A stretch of DNA of 64,000 nucleotides, from assembly GCF_900625105.1 (NCBI RefSeq), contig NZ_UYYD01000003.1, positions 1 to 64,000 of the forward strand. The letters are read 5' to 3'. The notes beneath the pieces were generated by a model. It was not told the DNA's origin, did not search any database, and was given only the letters and a program-made list of their open reading frames with translations. Source of the stretch: Agathobaculum sp. Marseille-P7918 (GTDB lineage Bacteria; Bacillota; Clostridia; Oscillospirales; Butyricicoccaceae). Position numbers and translations under genes: made by a program. This document shows, piece by piece, positions 1-7,278 of the stretch (its first letter is position 1; each line of letters starts with the position of its first letter).

Positions 1-122
1 CGAGATAAGTGTTCCCATCCTTCGGGAGTAAGGCCCCTTGTAGACTACAAGGTTGATAGGTCAGGAGTGGAAGTGCAGTAATGCATGCAGCGGACTGATA
101 CTAATAGGCCGAGGGCTTGACC
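1..122 (+). rRNA. 23S ribosomal RNA, 3' end (partial)
   Basis: The first ~120 bases match the conserved 3' end of bacterial 23S rRNA, including the helix 101 region and the closing GGCCGAGGGCTTGACC. The 5' part lies outside the window. It is followed by an 80-base spacer and 5S rRNA in the usual operon order. The exact 3' end is estimated from the conserved terminal stem. Confidence 0.93.
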
Positions 123-202
123 TCAAAAATTAGAGGCAATCTCAGAAGACTCTTAGCTTGCCAAGTTATTGTTCAGTTTTGAAGGTGTGAATCTTCTCAA
201 TA

Positions 203-318
<116 letters not shown>

Positions 319-321
319 ATC

Positions 322-356
322 AAAAAAGCAGTAGCGAAAGCTACTGCTTTTTGTTT
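322..356. terminator. Bidirectional terminator of the rrn operon and the ROK gene
   Basis: The stem AAAAAGCAGTAGC / GCTACTGCTTTTT closes on a GAAA tetraloop, with a T-rich run on the plus side and an A-run that becomes a T-run on the minus strand. It can end the rrn transcript from the left and the minus-strand sugar operon from the right. Confidence 0.9.
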
Positions 357-373
357 TGTAACGGAAAATTGCA

Positions 374-1258
374 TTAAGTAAGTGCGGATTGCTTGAACCA
401 TTGGTAGGCACCGGCCATTCCGGCGCTGTTGCCGAGTTCTGCAAAGCAGAGCGACGTCTTTTCCAAAACAAACGGATTGACAAACCGACCAAGCTGTTGT
501 TCCAGCAGCGGACGAAGATACGCTCCCTGTGCCATGATTCCACCGCCGAGCACAATGGCAGCGGGATTGAACAGACAGATGCCGGCGGCAAGTCCCTGGG
601 CAAGTGCAGCACACAATGCCTCAATGGACTCCTTGCAAACCGAATCCCCGGCGTGGGCACGCGCAAAAATCTCTTTGCCGGTCAGTGTTTCACCGGTTTT
701 GGTGGCGACATTGCGGATCAGCGCGGTGGTGGAGGCTTGCTGCTCGAACATGCCGCCGTTGATTGGCATATATCCGATCTCACCGGCGCTGCCGCTGTGT
801 CCATGCCAGACTGCACCATCAAGGATAATCGCGCCCCCGATGCCGGTGCCGACAGTGACACAAAGGACACTGTCGGCGCCGCGTCCGGCGCCGTAAGCGG
901 TTTCGCCGAGCGCGGCACAGTTGACATCGTTTTCCACGGCACATGGCAGATTAAATCGGTTCTGCACGGCCAGCTTGAGATTGCGGCCGGTGTACTCGGG
1001 GATATTTTCGTTCGCATAGAGGATCGCACCGGTTTTGTGATCCACCATACCTGCGGTGGAGATGGCAACACCTTCCGGTGTATAAGCTGCACGCAGACTG
1101 TCGATCAGGTCCAGAATTTTTTGCTCAATGCCGGGACCGCGCAGTTTCTTGGCGTCCGTTGGGGTTTCCCAACGGGCGTCAAAAATGATTTGCTTGTTTT
1201 CTTCCCGCGCTGCACCATATTTGATCGACGTACCGCCGATATCAAAACACAGAACCAT
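374..1258 (-). CDS. ROK-family sugar kinase, zinc-less type
   Basis: ROK (repressor/ORF/kinase) protein of 294 residues. It has the N-terminal phosphate loop D6-IGGT, the catalytic-base motif END with D111, and the ATP motif GTGIGG (137-142). The usual ROK zinc site (His after GEIG and the CxCGxxGCxE cluster) is missing: the sequence reads GEIGYMP followed by no cysteine cluster. Zinc-less ROK kinases are known among beta-glucoside kinases and some N-acetylmannosamine kinases. It is the last gene of the minus-strand PTS operon, 24 bases after EIIA. There is no HTH, so it is a kinase rather than a repressor. Its sugar substrate is not determined. Confidence 0.88.
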   Translation of the reverse strand: MVLCFDIGGTSIKYGAAREENKQIIFDARWETPTDAKKLRGPGIEQKILDLIDSLRAAYTPEGVAISTAGMVDHKTGAILYANENIPEYTGRNLKLAVQNRFNLPCAVENDVNCAALGETAYGAGRGADSVLCVTVGTGIGGAIILDGAVWHGHSGSAGEIGYMPINGGMFEQQASTTALIRNVATKTGETLTGKEIFARAHAGDSVCKESIEALCAALAQGLAAGICLFNPAAIVLGGGIMAQGAYLRPLLEQQLGRFVNPFVLEKTSLCFAELGNSAGMAGAYQWFKQSALT

Positions 1259-1282
1259 GGTTATCGCCTCTTTCTTACGGTT

Positions 1283-1720
1283 TTATCCCAGCAGCGCGCA
1301 GAATTCTTCCGGCGATGCGGCGGAGAAGAGCTGCTGCATGCGGCTGTCGTCCATCAGCACTTCGGCCAGCTCACCGAGTAAATCGATGTGACTGTTCGGA
1401 TCGGTTGCAGCCAGTGTGATGATCAGGCGCACCGGATCGTTCGCCCCTGCACCGAAGGATACCGGCGGGTCGAACGTTGTAAAGTTGAGCGCAAGGCGTA
1501 CCGCGCCGCACTCCGGACGGGCATGTGCGAGCGCAAGCCCCTTGGCAAGAACAAAATAAGGGCCGTTCTGATGCACAGAATCAATCATGCCCTCGATATA
1601 GCTGGGCTGAATGGCGCCGGATGCAGTCAGGGGGGCGGCTGCCTGGCGGATCGCATCCTCCCAATCGCTTGCATGCAGGCCGATTTGTACGTCATTGGTT
1701 GTGATCGTTTCCAATAGCAT
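1283..1720 (-). CDS. PTS EIIA component, mannitol/fructose type
   Basis: Cytoplasmic phosphocarrier of 145 residues in the PTS_EIIA_2 family. It passes phosphate from HPr to the IIB domain of the EIICB encoded two genes upstream. The phosphorylatable His is H66 in the motif GLALAHARPE. I chose the ATG at 1720 because a strong AGGAGGAG site precedes it; a longer frame to 1906 has no comparable ribosome site and overlaps the HAD gene. It lies 14 bases after the HAD gene in the same operon. Confidence 0.88.
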   Translation of the reverse strand: MLLETITTNDVQIGLHASDWEDAIRQAAAPLTASGAIQPSYIEGMIDSVHQNGPYFVLAKGLALAHARPECGAVRLALNFTTFDPPVSFGAGANDPVRLIITLAATDPNSHIDLLGELAEVLMDDSRMQQLFSAASPEEFCALLG

Positions 1721-1734
1721 GATGGTGTCTCCTC

Positions 1735-2382
1735 CTAAAAATTCGCGATCAGCTGGGGAACGTTTACCTCTGTGAGCGATTGACACAGTTGGTATTGTCC
1801 TTCGAACTGACAATATTTTGTGACGTCGTTGGGCACCACCAGCACACGCATGTGCGCGTTCAGACCGGCCAGAAGCCCGTTGAGGGAGTCCTCTACCACC
1901 AGACATTCGTCCGGTGTACAGCCGAGCTTTTCCGCCGCTTTGAGGAACAAATCGGGGTGGGGTTTGATGCGCTCAACATCTTCTGCTGTGACCAGCAGAT
2001 CAAAATACGACAGCAGGCCCAGCCGCTCCAAGTGGACCGTGGGTTTTTTTCGGCCGGAGGAGGTCGCCAACGCAACGGATAAGCCGCTTGCATGCGCCTG
2101 CTTCAAAAAGTCCTCCACGCCGGGTTTGGCCGGCAGACGGCTGCTTTCCTCGATAAACCGGGCAAACGTGTCTTTGGCAAAGGCGTCCCGATCGACCGTG
2201 ATGCCTTTTGCATCCAGTTTACGGAACAAATCCTCTGCGTTTGAGCCAACACAGGCCAAAAATTCCTGTACGGACAGGTCATAGCCCTTTTGCTTGCGGA
2301 ACCATTCCACATAGATGTGATACCAGACCACCTCGGTATCGACGATCAGACCGTCGAAGTCCATAATAATTGTTTTCAGCAT
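1735..2382 (-). CDS. HAD-superfamily hydrolase, beta-phosphoglucomutase-like
   Basis: A 215-residue HAD subfamily IA protein. Motif I is DFDG with nucleophile D8 and acid/base D10, motif II is TSS (107-109), motif III is K140 and motif IV is ED (164-165). A helical cap follows motif I. Such proteins are sugar-phosphate phosphatases or beta-phosphoglucomutases. Its place between the PTS EIICB and EIIA genes suggests that it acts on the phosphorylated sugar delivered by that PTS. The start is supported by AAAGAGGTCAG ahead of the ATG. Phosphatase and mutase activity cannot be told apart here. Confidence 0.85.
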   Translation of the reverse strand: MLKTIIMDFDGLIVDTEVVWYHIYVEWFRKQKGYDLSVQEFLACVGSNAEDLFRKLDAKGITVDRDAFAKDTFARFIEESSRLPAKPGVEDFLKQAHASGLSVALATSSGRKKPTVHLERLGLLSYFDLLVTAEDVERIKPHPDLFLKAAEKLGCTPDECLVVEDSLNGLLAGLNAHMRVLVVPNDVTKYCQFEGQYQLCQSLTEVNVPQLIANF

Positions 2383-2411
2383 ACTGACCTCTTTTTCCGT
2401 GATAAAACGAG

Positions 2412-2441
2412 GGCGCTGCCGTTTTTCCGAACGGCAGCGCC
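2412..2441 (-). terminator. Intercistronic hairpin after the PTS EIICB gene
   Basis: A perfect 12-bp inverted repeat, GGCGCTGCCGTT / AACGGCAGCGCC, with a 6-base loop, lies in the 74-base gap between the EIICB and HAD genes. Read on the minus strand it is followed by CTCGTTTTATC, a poor U-tract. It is more likely a partial terminator or mRNA-stabilising structure that favours EIICB expression than a full stop. Confidence 0.6.
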
Positions 2442-2456
2442 GCTTTTTCCGGGCTG

Positions 2457-3866
2457 TTAAGCCTGCTTTGCGCTGCGGGCCTGCTTGATCTTTTCGATCA
2501 GTTCATCATACTGCGGTGCGTTGATGAAGTCGGTCACAGCGATGCAATAGGCATCTTTTTGTACGTCCTTGACGCGGTCAAGCAGCAGTTCCTGCGTGAC
2601 AACAACCTGACAGTCGGTCGGCAGGTTCTCGATCGCGATATGGAACACCTTGATGTCGTCCAGACCGGCCGCCTTGCACTTTTTCTGCAATACGGTCGCG
2701 CCCATTGCGGACGAGCCGATGCCGGCGTCGCAGGCGTAAGCAATGCGGGTTACCTTGGAGAAATCAAAATCTTCGATGCTCTCAAATACCGAGGAGATGC
2801 GGCTCTTCTTGCCCTTGAGCTCGTTCATGGTCTTGGCCGCTTCCTTGAGGGATGCGTCGTCGCCGCCGCCCGCGCGCTTGATCAGCGGGATGGCCAGCAC
2901 AAAGGTGACCACACAGGCTGCCGCAATACCGAGGATGATCTTGAACTGGTCGCCGGGCGAGGACATGAGCATGATGGAAATGATGCTGCCGGGGGAAGCT
3001 ACGCCAACCAGGCCGACGTTCAGCATGGTGAATACCAGCGTGCCGCACGCGCCGCCGACGATCAGCGGGAGAATGAGGATGGGGTTCATCAGGACAAACG
3101 GGAAATAGATCTCATGGATGCCGCCGAACAGGTGGATGACGGAGGCGCCCCATGCAGAGGTCTTGGAAGAACCCTTGCCGAAGAACATGTAGGCCAGCAG
3201 GATGCCGAGGCCGGGGCCGGGGTTGGATTCGAGCAGGAACAGAACCGATTTGCCCAGCTCATCCAGCTGCAGCGTGCCCATCGGGGTCAGGATGCCCTGA
3301 CCGATGGCGTTGTTGAGGAACAGCGGTTTGGCAGGCTCGATGAGGATCGCCGTCAGCGGCAGCAGATTATTCTGTACCAGCACGTTGACGCCGGCTGCAA
3401 AGACGTTGGTCAGCGAGGAGATCGCAGGGCCGAGCCAGACGCAGCCGATCACGCTCAGGATGGCGCCGAGAATGCCGACCGAGTAGTTGTTGACCAGCAG
3501 CTCAAATCCCATCGGGACCTTGCCGTCGATCGCCTTGTCGAACTGCTTGAGAATCCATGCGGACAGCGGGCCTAGGATCATGGCGCCGATGAACATGGTC
3601 ACGCTCGAGCCGATGATGACGCCGATGGTTGCCACCGTGCCGATGACGCCGCCGCGGTAGTCATAGACCATTTTGCCGCCTGCAAATGCGATCAGCAGCG
3701 GGAGCAGATAGTTCAGCATCGGGGTGATGAAGCTGCGAAGCATGTCGTTGTCGATTGCAATGCCGACAGCGGTGAGCAGGCCCCACGCAATGAATGCGCC
3801 GAGGTTCGGGATGACCATGCTGCTGAGTTTACTGCCGAATTTCTGAATCTTTACACGTACTGACAT
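2457..3866 (-). CDS. mtlA: PTS EIICB component, mannitol type
   Basis: Membrane permease of 469 residues. The N-terminal IIC domain (about 1-335) has multiple membrane segments and the mannitol-family signature GGIHEIYFPF (248-257). After a linker, the C-terminal IIB domain (about 370-469) carries the phosphorylated C379 in YACDAGIGSS. The EIIA is a separate gene two positions downstream, as in many Firmicutes mannitol systems. A GGAGGG site precedes the ATG. No mannitol-1-phosphate dehydrogenase (mtlD) is present. The neighbours are instead a MocA-type oxidoreductase, a HAD protein and a ROK kinase, so the actual substrate may be another polyol or a modified sugar. Confidence 0.85.
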   Translation of the reverse strand: MSVRVKIQKFGSKLSSMVIPNLGAFIAWGLLTAVGIAIDNDMLRSFITPMLNYLLPLLIAFAGGKMVYDYRGGVIGTVATIGVIIGSSVTMFIGAMILGPLSAWILKQFDKAIDGKVPMGFELLVNNYSVGILGAILSVIGCVWLGPAISSLTNVFAAGVNVLVQNNLLPLTAILIEPAKPLFLNNAIGQGILTPMGTLQLDELGKSVLFLLESNPGPGLGILLAYMFFGKGSSKTSAWGASVIHLFGGIHEIYFPFVLMNPILILPLIVGGACGTLVFTMLNVGLVGVASPGSIISIMLMSSPGDQFKIILGIAAACVVTFVLAIPLIKRAGGGDDASLKEAAKTMNELKGKKSRISSVFESIEDFDFSKVTRIAYACDAGIGSSAMGATVLQKKCKAAGLDDIKVFHIAIENLPTDCQVVVTQELLLDRVKDVQKDAYCIAVTDFINAPQYDELIEKIKQARSAKQA

Positions 3867-3935
3867 TGAGTGTTGCCCTCCTTAAATCCGGAAATGAATC
3901 GCTACCGTTCTTTCTTTCTGGTTGCTCTCAACCGT

Positions 3936-4937
3936 TTACAGGGAAACTTCCTTGCCTTCCGCAATCGAGCGTTCGATTGCATCTACGACGCGCAAAGTGT
4001 TGAGCGCGTCCTCCGGGGTGATGATCGACTTGGTGCCGTTGATGATATTGCCGACAAAGGCCATGATCTCTTCGGACAGGTCGCCGGACGGTGCGCCGTT
4101 ACAATTATACCAGTGACGGGAGTCCGGGTAAAGCACGCCGTTGCCGGTGACGAAGCGAACGCCGTTGTCGCAGGCGTCAACATAGGCAACGCCCTTGGTG
4201 CCGACCAGCTCCACCTTGTCGTCGATGATCGTGGGGGAATTTTCGGGCAGAACCCAGCAGGCCTCGAGGCAGGCGACCGCGCCGTTTTCGTAAGTAACGA
4301 TGGCGTAGATCACGTCATCCATGCCGTATTCCTTGAGCAGGACGCTGCGTGCCTTGGCGAACACCTTGACCGGCTTGCAGCCCATGTACCAGTTGACATA
4401 GTCGATGTCGTGGATCATTACATGCATGGACAGGTCGGAAGCGCCAATATAGCGGCGGGGACCGACGATCGGGCTGTTGCGGCGGCAGTACATATGGATG
4501 ATGTCGCCCAGCTCGCCGGCGTCCAGACGCTGCTTGATCATGTTGAAGCGGGGATCAAAGCGCAGCAGGAAGCCCAGAGAGAACACCTTGTCATAATCCT
4601 TGAGGATTTCATACATCGCTTCGCCGTCGGCAAGTTCCTTGGCCAGCGGCTTTTCCAGCAGGATGTGCTTTTTGTTGGCAACCGCGATTTCCACCGCTTC
4701 GCGGTGCATGTTATCGGGCAGTACAATGGAGACTGCATCGATTTCCGGGTTTTCCAGCAGATCTTTGTAGCTCTTATAGGTTTTGCAGCCATACAGCTTT
4801 TCTGCTTCTGCACGGCGGTCATCGTTGTATTCACAAACCGCAACCAGATCTACGCCCGGCAGCTTATTGTAAATGCCTGCATGGATTTGTCCCATTTGGC
4901 CGAAGCCGATAACGCCTACGTTGAGATGATTGTTCAT
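3936..4937 (-). CDS. GFO/IDH/MocA-family NAD(P)-dependent oxidoreductase
   Basis: A 333-residue protein. The Rossmann motif GFGQMG (11-16) is followed by the family's catalytic EKP (95-97), and a C-terminal alpha/beta domain contains HDIDY. Members oxidise hydroxyls of inositols, sugars or sugar phosphates. I chose the ATG at 4937, which has AAAAGGAG upstream, over the in-frame ATG at 5006. It is the first gene of the minus-strand operon running to 374, 69 bases ahead of the PTS EIICB gene. It is divergent from the RpiR gene, which probably controls it. Confidence 0.88.
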   Translation of the reverse strand: MNNHLNVGVIGFGQMGQIHAGIYNKLPGVDLVAVCEYNDDRRAEAEKLYGCKTYKSYKDLLENPEIDAVSIVLPDNMHREAVEIAVANKKHILLEKPLAKELADGEAMYEILKDYDKVFSLGFLLRFDPRFNMIKQRLDAGELGDIIHMYCRRNSPIVGPRRYIGASDLSMHVMIHDIDYVNWYMGCKPVKVFAKARSVLLKEYGMDDVIYAIVTYENGAVACLEACWVLPENSPTIIDDKVELVGTKGVAYVDACDNGVRFVTGNGVLYPDSRHWYNCNGAPSGDLSEEIMAFVGNIINGTKSIITPEDALNTLRVVDAIERSIAEGKEVSL

Positions 4938-4970
4938 GATGCATTCTCCTTTTCTATGTTGGCCTTTTTT

Positions 4971-5047
4971 GCAAGGGTTGCCAAACGATGATGGTGTGTT
5001 TGCCAAACGGCAAGTTGTAATTTTTTTTCATTTTGCCTGTTGCAAAA
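4971..5047. promoter_or_regulatory. Candidate operator cluster between the oxidoreductase and RpiR genes
   Basis: The 164-base divergent gap holds repeated TTGC-based elements: TTGCAAGGGTTGCCAA from about 4969, the palindrome TTGCC-AAAC-GGCAA at 5000-5013, and TTTTGC-CTGTT-GCAAAA at 5031-5047. The string TTGCCAAACG occurs twice. A TATACT -10-like box for the RpiR gene lies at 5058-5063. I infer that these are RpiR sites controlling both directions. Confidence 0.5.
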
Positions 5048-5101
5048 TGGCGATCGGTATACTATGATTGTTAAAGAATCCACTAATTCAGGGGGAAAAC
5101 C

Positions 5102-5911
5102 ATGGCAGAACTGAGTTTTCAAAACCGTCTTCAGTTTTTTGGCTCTCATCTCAGCAAGAGTGAGCAAAAAATTGCAGCCTATATTGTGGCACATCCGGAA
5201 GAGGCGGTCTCTGTTGCCAGTCAGGAATTGGCGCAGTCCATTGGAACTTCCAATTCAACATTGACGCGGTTCTGCAAAAAACTGGACTACCGGAATTATA
5301 TTGAATTTCAGACGCTGCTTGCGGCGGAACGCACGCCGGACCGTACGCCGGACCAGATCATTCAGCGCATCAGCCACTACTATGCGCGCACGCTGGATGC
5401 GGCCTGTGAGCTGGTGCGGCCGGAGGACGTGGATGCGTTTGTCGAACGAATCCATCAGGCGGAGAAGATTCTGGTGTTTGGTCTGGGCAGCTCCGGACTG
5501 ACGGCGAGTGAATTCAATATGCGGCTGGTACAGATGGGCTTTACCTCCAGCGTGATGACGGATACCTTCCTGATGCGCGTGCAGTCCAGCCTGTTTTCGC
5601 CGCGGGATTTGATCATTGCGGTGTCCAATTCGGGTGAAACGCCCGAAGTGGTCAGCGCATGCCGGATCGCAAAATCGGCGGGCGTGCAGATCTGTCTGTT
5701 GACGCAGAACCCGCGGTCCACATTGGGGCAGATGGCGGATACCATCCTGCTGGCCGGGGACATCGGGCAAGTGGGGGATGAAAAGTTTATCAATTCCCAG
5801 ATGCCGCTGGTATTTTTGATCGATACGATCACCTATCGGCTGCTGGAAGACCCCAAATGTCGTGAAAGCCGGGACCGCGCGCTGCAAACCTTGTTCCACC
5901 GGAGCTTTTGA
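5102..5911 (+). CDS. RpiR/MurR-family transcriptional regulator
   Basis: A 269-residue regulator. The N-terminal HTH_6 domain (about 1-77) contains the helix-turn-helix around SQELAQSIGTSNSTLTRF. The C-terminal SIS sugar-isomerase domain (about 110-250) has GLGSSGL and VSNSGETPE for binding a phosphosugar. It is divergent from the PTS operon and convergent with nanE, so it most likely senses the phosphorylated product of that operon. An AGGGGG site precedes the ATG. The effector sugar is not known. Confidence 0.9.
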   Translation: MAELSFQNRLQFFGSHLSKSEQKIAAYIVAHPEEAVSVASQELAQSIGTSNSTLTRFCKKLDYRNYIEFQTLLAAERTPDRTPDQIIQRISHYYARTLDAACELVRPEDVDAFVERIHQAEKILVFGLGSSGLTASEFNMRLVQMGFTSSVMTDTFLMRVQSSLFSPRDLIIAVSNSGETPEVVSACRIAKSAGVQICLLTQNPRSTLGQMADTILLAGDIGQVGDEKFINSQMPLVFLIDTITYRLLEDPKCRESRDRALQTLFHRSF

Positions 5912-5916
5912 GCGGA

Positions 5917-5945
5917 AAGAGCGCATCTGCGCTCTTTTATTTTGC
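5917..5945 (+). terminator. Terminator of the RpiR gene
   Basis: The stem AAAGAGCGC / GCGCTCTTT with an ATCT loop and the tail TATTTT begins 6 bases after the RpiR stop codon. It overlaps the 3' end of the convergent nanE gene. Confidence 0.85.
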
Positions 5946-6620
5946 GTAAATGGCGTCGGTGAAGGTTTTGGTGATGAGCTGCGGACGGGTGATGGCGCCG
6001 CCGGTTACCACGGCGTGTGCGCCGAGGTCGATGCAGCGCCGCGCCTTGGCAGGGGTGTCAACATGGCCTTCCGCAATCACCGGGATGGATACCGCAGCCA
6101 GGATCGCTTTGAGTCGGGCAAAATCGTCGTCGGCGATGTTGTGGCCCTCGGATTGCTCCGTATAGCCCATCAGCGTGGTGGAAACACAGTCAAAGCCCAT
6201 CTGAGCGGCGCGGATGGCTTCGTCCAGTGTGGCAATGTCGGCCATCAGCAGCTTGTCGGGGGCTGCCGCACGGGCGGCATGAAAAAAATCTTCGAGGGAC
6301 TCGCCTTGCGGACGCGGCCGGTCGGTGGCGTCAAAGGCGATCATGCTGCACGGCGATTGCGCCAGCTCGCGAATTTCCCGCATGGTTGGGGTGATGTAGA
6401 TCGGGGAGTCGTCATAATCGCGCTTGACAATGCCGATAATGGGAAGCGTGGTATTCTTGGCGATCTCTGCAATGTCTTCCGGTGTGTTGGCACGGATGCC
6501 GACCGCTCCGCCTTCCGCAGCGGCGCGCGCCATGCGGCCCATGATAAAGGAAGAGTGAAGCGGCTCGTTGGGAAGCGCCTGACAGGATACGATCAATCCG
6601 CCGCGAATTTGCTCTAGCAT
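5937..6620 (-). CDS. nanE: N-acetylmannosamine-6-phosphate 2-epimerase
   Basis: TIM-barrel epimerase of 227 residues that converts ManNAc-6-phosphate to GlcNAc-6-phosphate in sialic acid/amino sugar breakdown. The opening MLEQIRGGLIVSCQALPNEPL is typical. The catalytic lysine is K66 (IVKRDY) and the acidic partner is E184 (VIAEGH). The start at 6620 has AAGGAGGG upstream; a longer frame to 6719 would cross the promoter. It is monocistronic with its own sigma-A promoter. No other sialic acid genes (nanA, nagA, nagB) are in the window. The nearby zinc-less ROK kinase could be the matching ManNAc kinase. Confidence 0.93.
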   Translation of the reverse strand: MLEQIRGGLIVSCQALPNEPLHSSFIMGRMARAAAEGGAVGIRANTPEDIAEIAKNTTLPIIGIVKRDYDDSPIYITPTMREIRELAQSPCSMIAFDATDRPRPQGESLEDFFHAARAAAPDKLLMADIATLDEAIRAAQMGFDCVSTTLMGYTEQSEGHNIADDDFARLKAILAAVSIPVIAEGHVDTPAKARRCIDLGAHAVVTGGAITRPQLITKTFTDAIYAK

Positions 6621-6651
6621 AAGATCCCTCCTTGGTACTATTTTCATTATC

Positions 6652-6680
6652 ATTATATAAAATGAAAACATTTTCGTCAA
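6652..6680 (-). promoter_or_regulatory. nanE promoter with spacer operator
   Basis: On the minus strand, TTGACG (6675-6680) and TATAAT (6652-6657) are separated by exactly 17 bases. The spacer contains the inverted repeat GAAAA-N2-TTTTC (6664-6675), well placed for a repressor. The ATG is about 32 bases downstream of the -10 box. Confidence 0.8.
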
Positions 6681-6729
6681 GAGAGAACAGGGCAAGTGCA
6701 TGATGAAATTGCCGTGCAAAATTTAAGCA

Positions 6730-6960
6730 TTATGACTGAAAGTTTAGACGATTTACTCGGAAAAAACTGAGCGCTTTGACGAATCCGGAAACAGCGGCGG
6801 ATGCGTCGCCTTTTGCACGGTAATGCGTCAGAGAAGTCACATGGACGCGGGAAAGCTGAATGCTGCGATAGGCGCAGGCTGGCGGGGCAGAAAGGCGGTT
6901 CCCGCGCACGGTGCTCTTTTGAAACGACAAGTGGTCAGAATGTATAAATTGTGCTTTAAA
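6730..6960. other. Structured intergenic stretch, no gene recognised
   Basis: This ~230-base stretch between nanE and the antiterminator promoter has no credible ORF. It has clear secondary-structure potential: CGCGGGAA (6846-6853) pairs perfectly with TTCCCGCG (6899-6906), enclosing CTGCG/CGCAG (6863-6867/6873-6877). GGCG/CGCC and TGCGTC/GACGC pairs lie on the left. GCACGGT occurs twice. It could encode a small RNA on either strand. It does not match a riboswitch or 6S RNA that I can recognise. Confidence 0.35.
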
Positions 6961-7004
6961 ATATTGGGTGATGCTACGAAATTCGTTTTTTGGGCATAAA
7001 ATGG

Positions 7005-7034
7005 TTGACAAAAGGTGTAAAAAGGCATTATTCT
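7005..7034 (+). promoter_or_regulatory. Promoter of the antiterminator-PTS operon
   Basis: TTGACA (7005-7010), an 18-base spacer and TATTCT (7029-7034). Transcription would begin near 7041, just ahead of the RAT element. Confidence 0.65.
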
Positions 7035-7056
7035 TTAGTTGCGAAAAAGAAATACA

Positions 7057-7130
7057 GGCTTGTGACTGCAATGCAGGCAAGACCAAACGACCGAATAGGG
7101 ATGATTATATTCGGATGTTTGGTCTTTTTT
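7057..7130 (+). promoter_or_regulatory. RAT antiterminator overlapping a leader terminator
   Basis: Positions 7057-7084 resemble the ribonucleic antiterminator (RAT) of BglG/LicT/GlcT systems: GG..TTGTGACTG, a short loop and CAGGCAAGACC. Its 3' half overlaps the left arm of a terminator with stem GACCAAAC (7081-7088)/GTTTGGTC (7117-7124), inner stem CCGAATA/TATTCGG and T-tail 7125-7130. The two structures exclude each other. The gene directly downstream encodes an RNA-binding antiterminator of this family, so autoregulation is likely. Confidence 0.85.
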
Positions 7131-7170
7131 GTTTTTCAGGGGAAAAATAAAACGGGAAAGGAGAGGCGGG

Positions 7171-7278
7171 ATGCAGCAACGGACCTGTGAACAAAGCAGC
7201 CGGGCAAGCAGCGGTGCTGCGCCGGCGGAAAAAACCGCTGCGGCAAGGCGGCGGAACATGTGGGGGGAGGCGTTATGA
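7171..7278 (+). CDS. Possible 35-residue leader peptide
   Basis: A small ORF with a good AAAGGAGAGG site 5 bases before its ATG. Its stop overlaps the antiterminator start as ATGA (7275-7278), a layout typical of translational coupling. The peptide is rich in Ala, Arg and Ser and has no recognisable domain. It might tune translation of the antiterminator or be non-functional. The call rests only on the ribosome site and the overlap. Confidence 0.35.
   Translation: MQQRTCEQSSRASSGAAPAEKTAAARRRNMWGEAL

Noticed and set aside
2457-3866. Confident assignment of the PTS to mannitol uptake
   Set aside because: The protein family is mannitol-type, but mtlD is absent and the operon partners are unusual, so substrate identity is left open.
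6730-6960. 6S RNA or a cobalamin-type riboswitch in the structured intergenic region
   Set aside because: I could not find the conserved central bubble of 6S RNA or the conserved boxes of a cobalamin riboswitch. It is kept only as an unidentified structured stretch.
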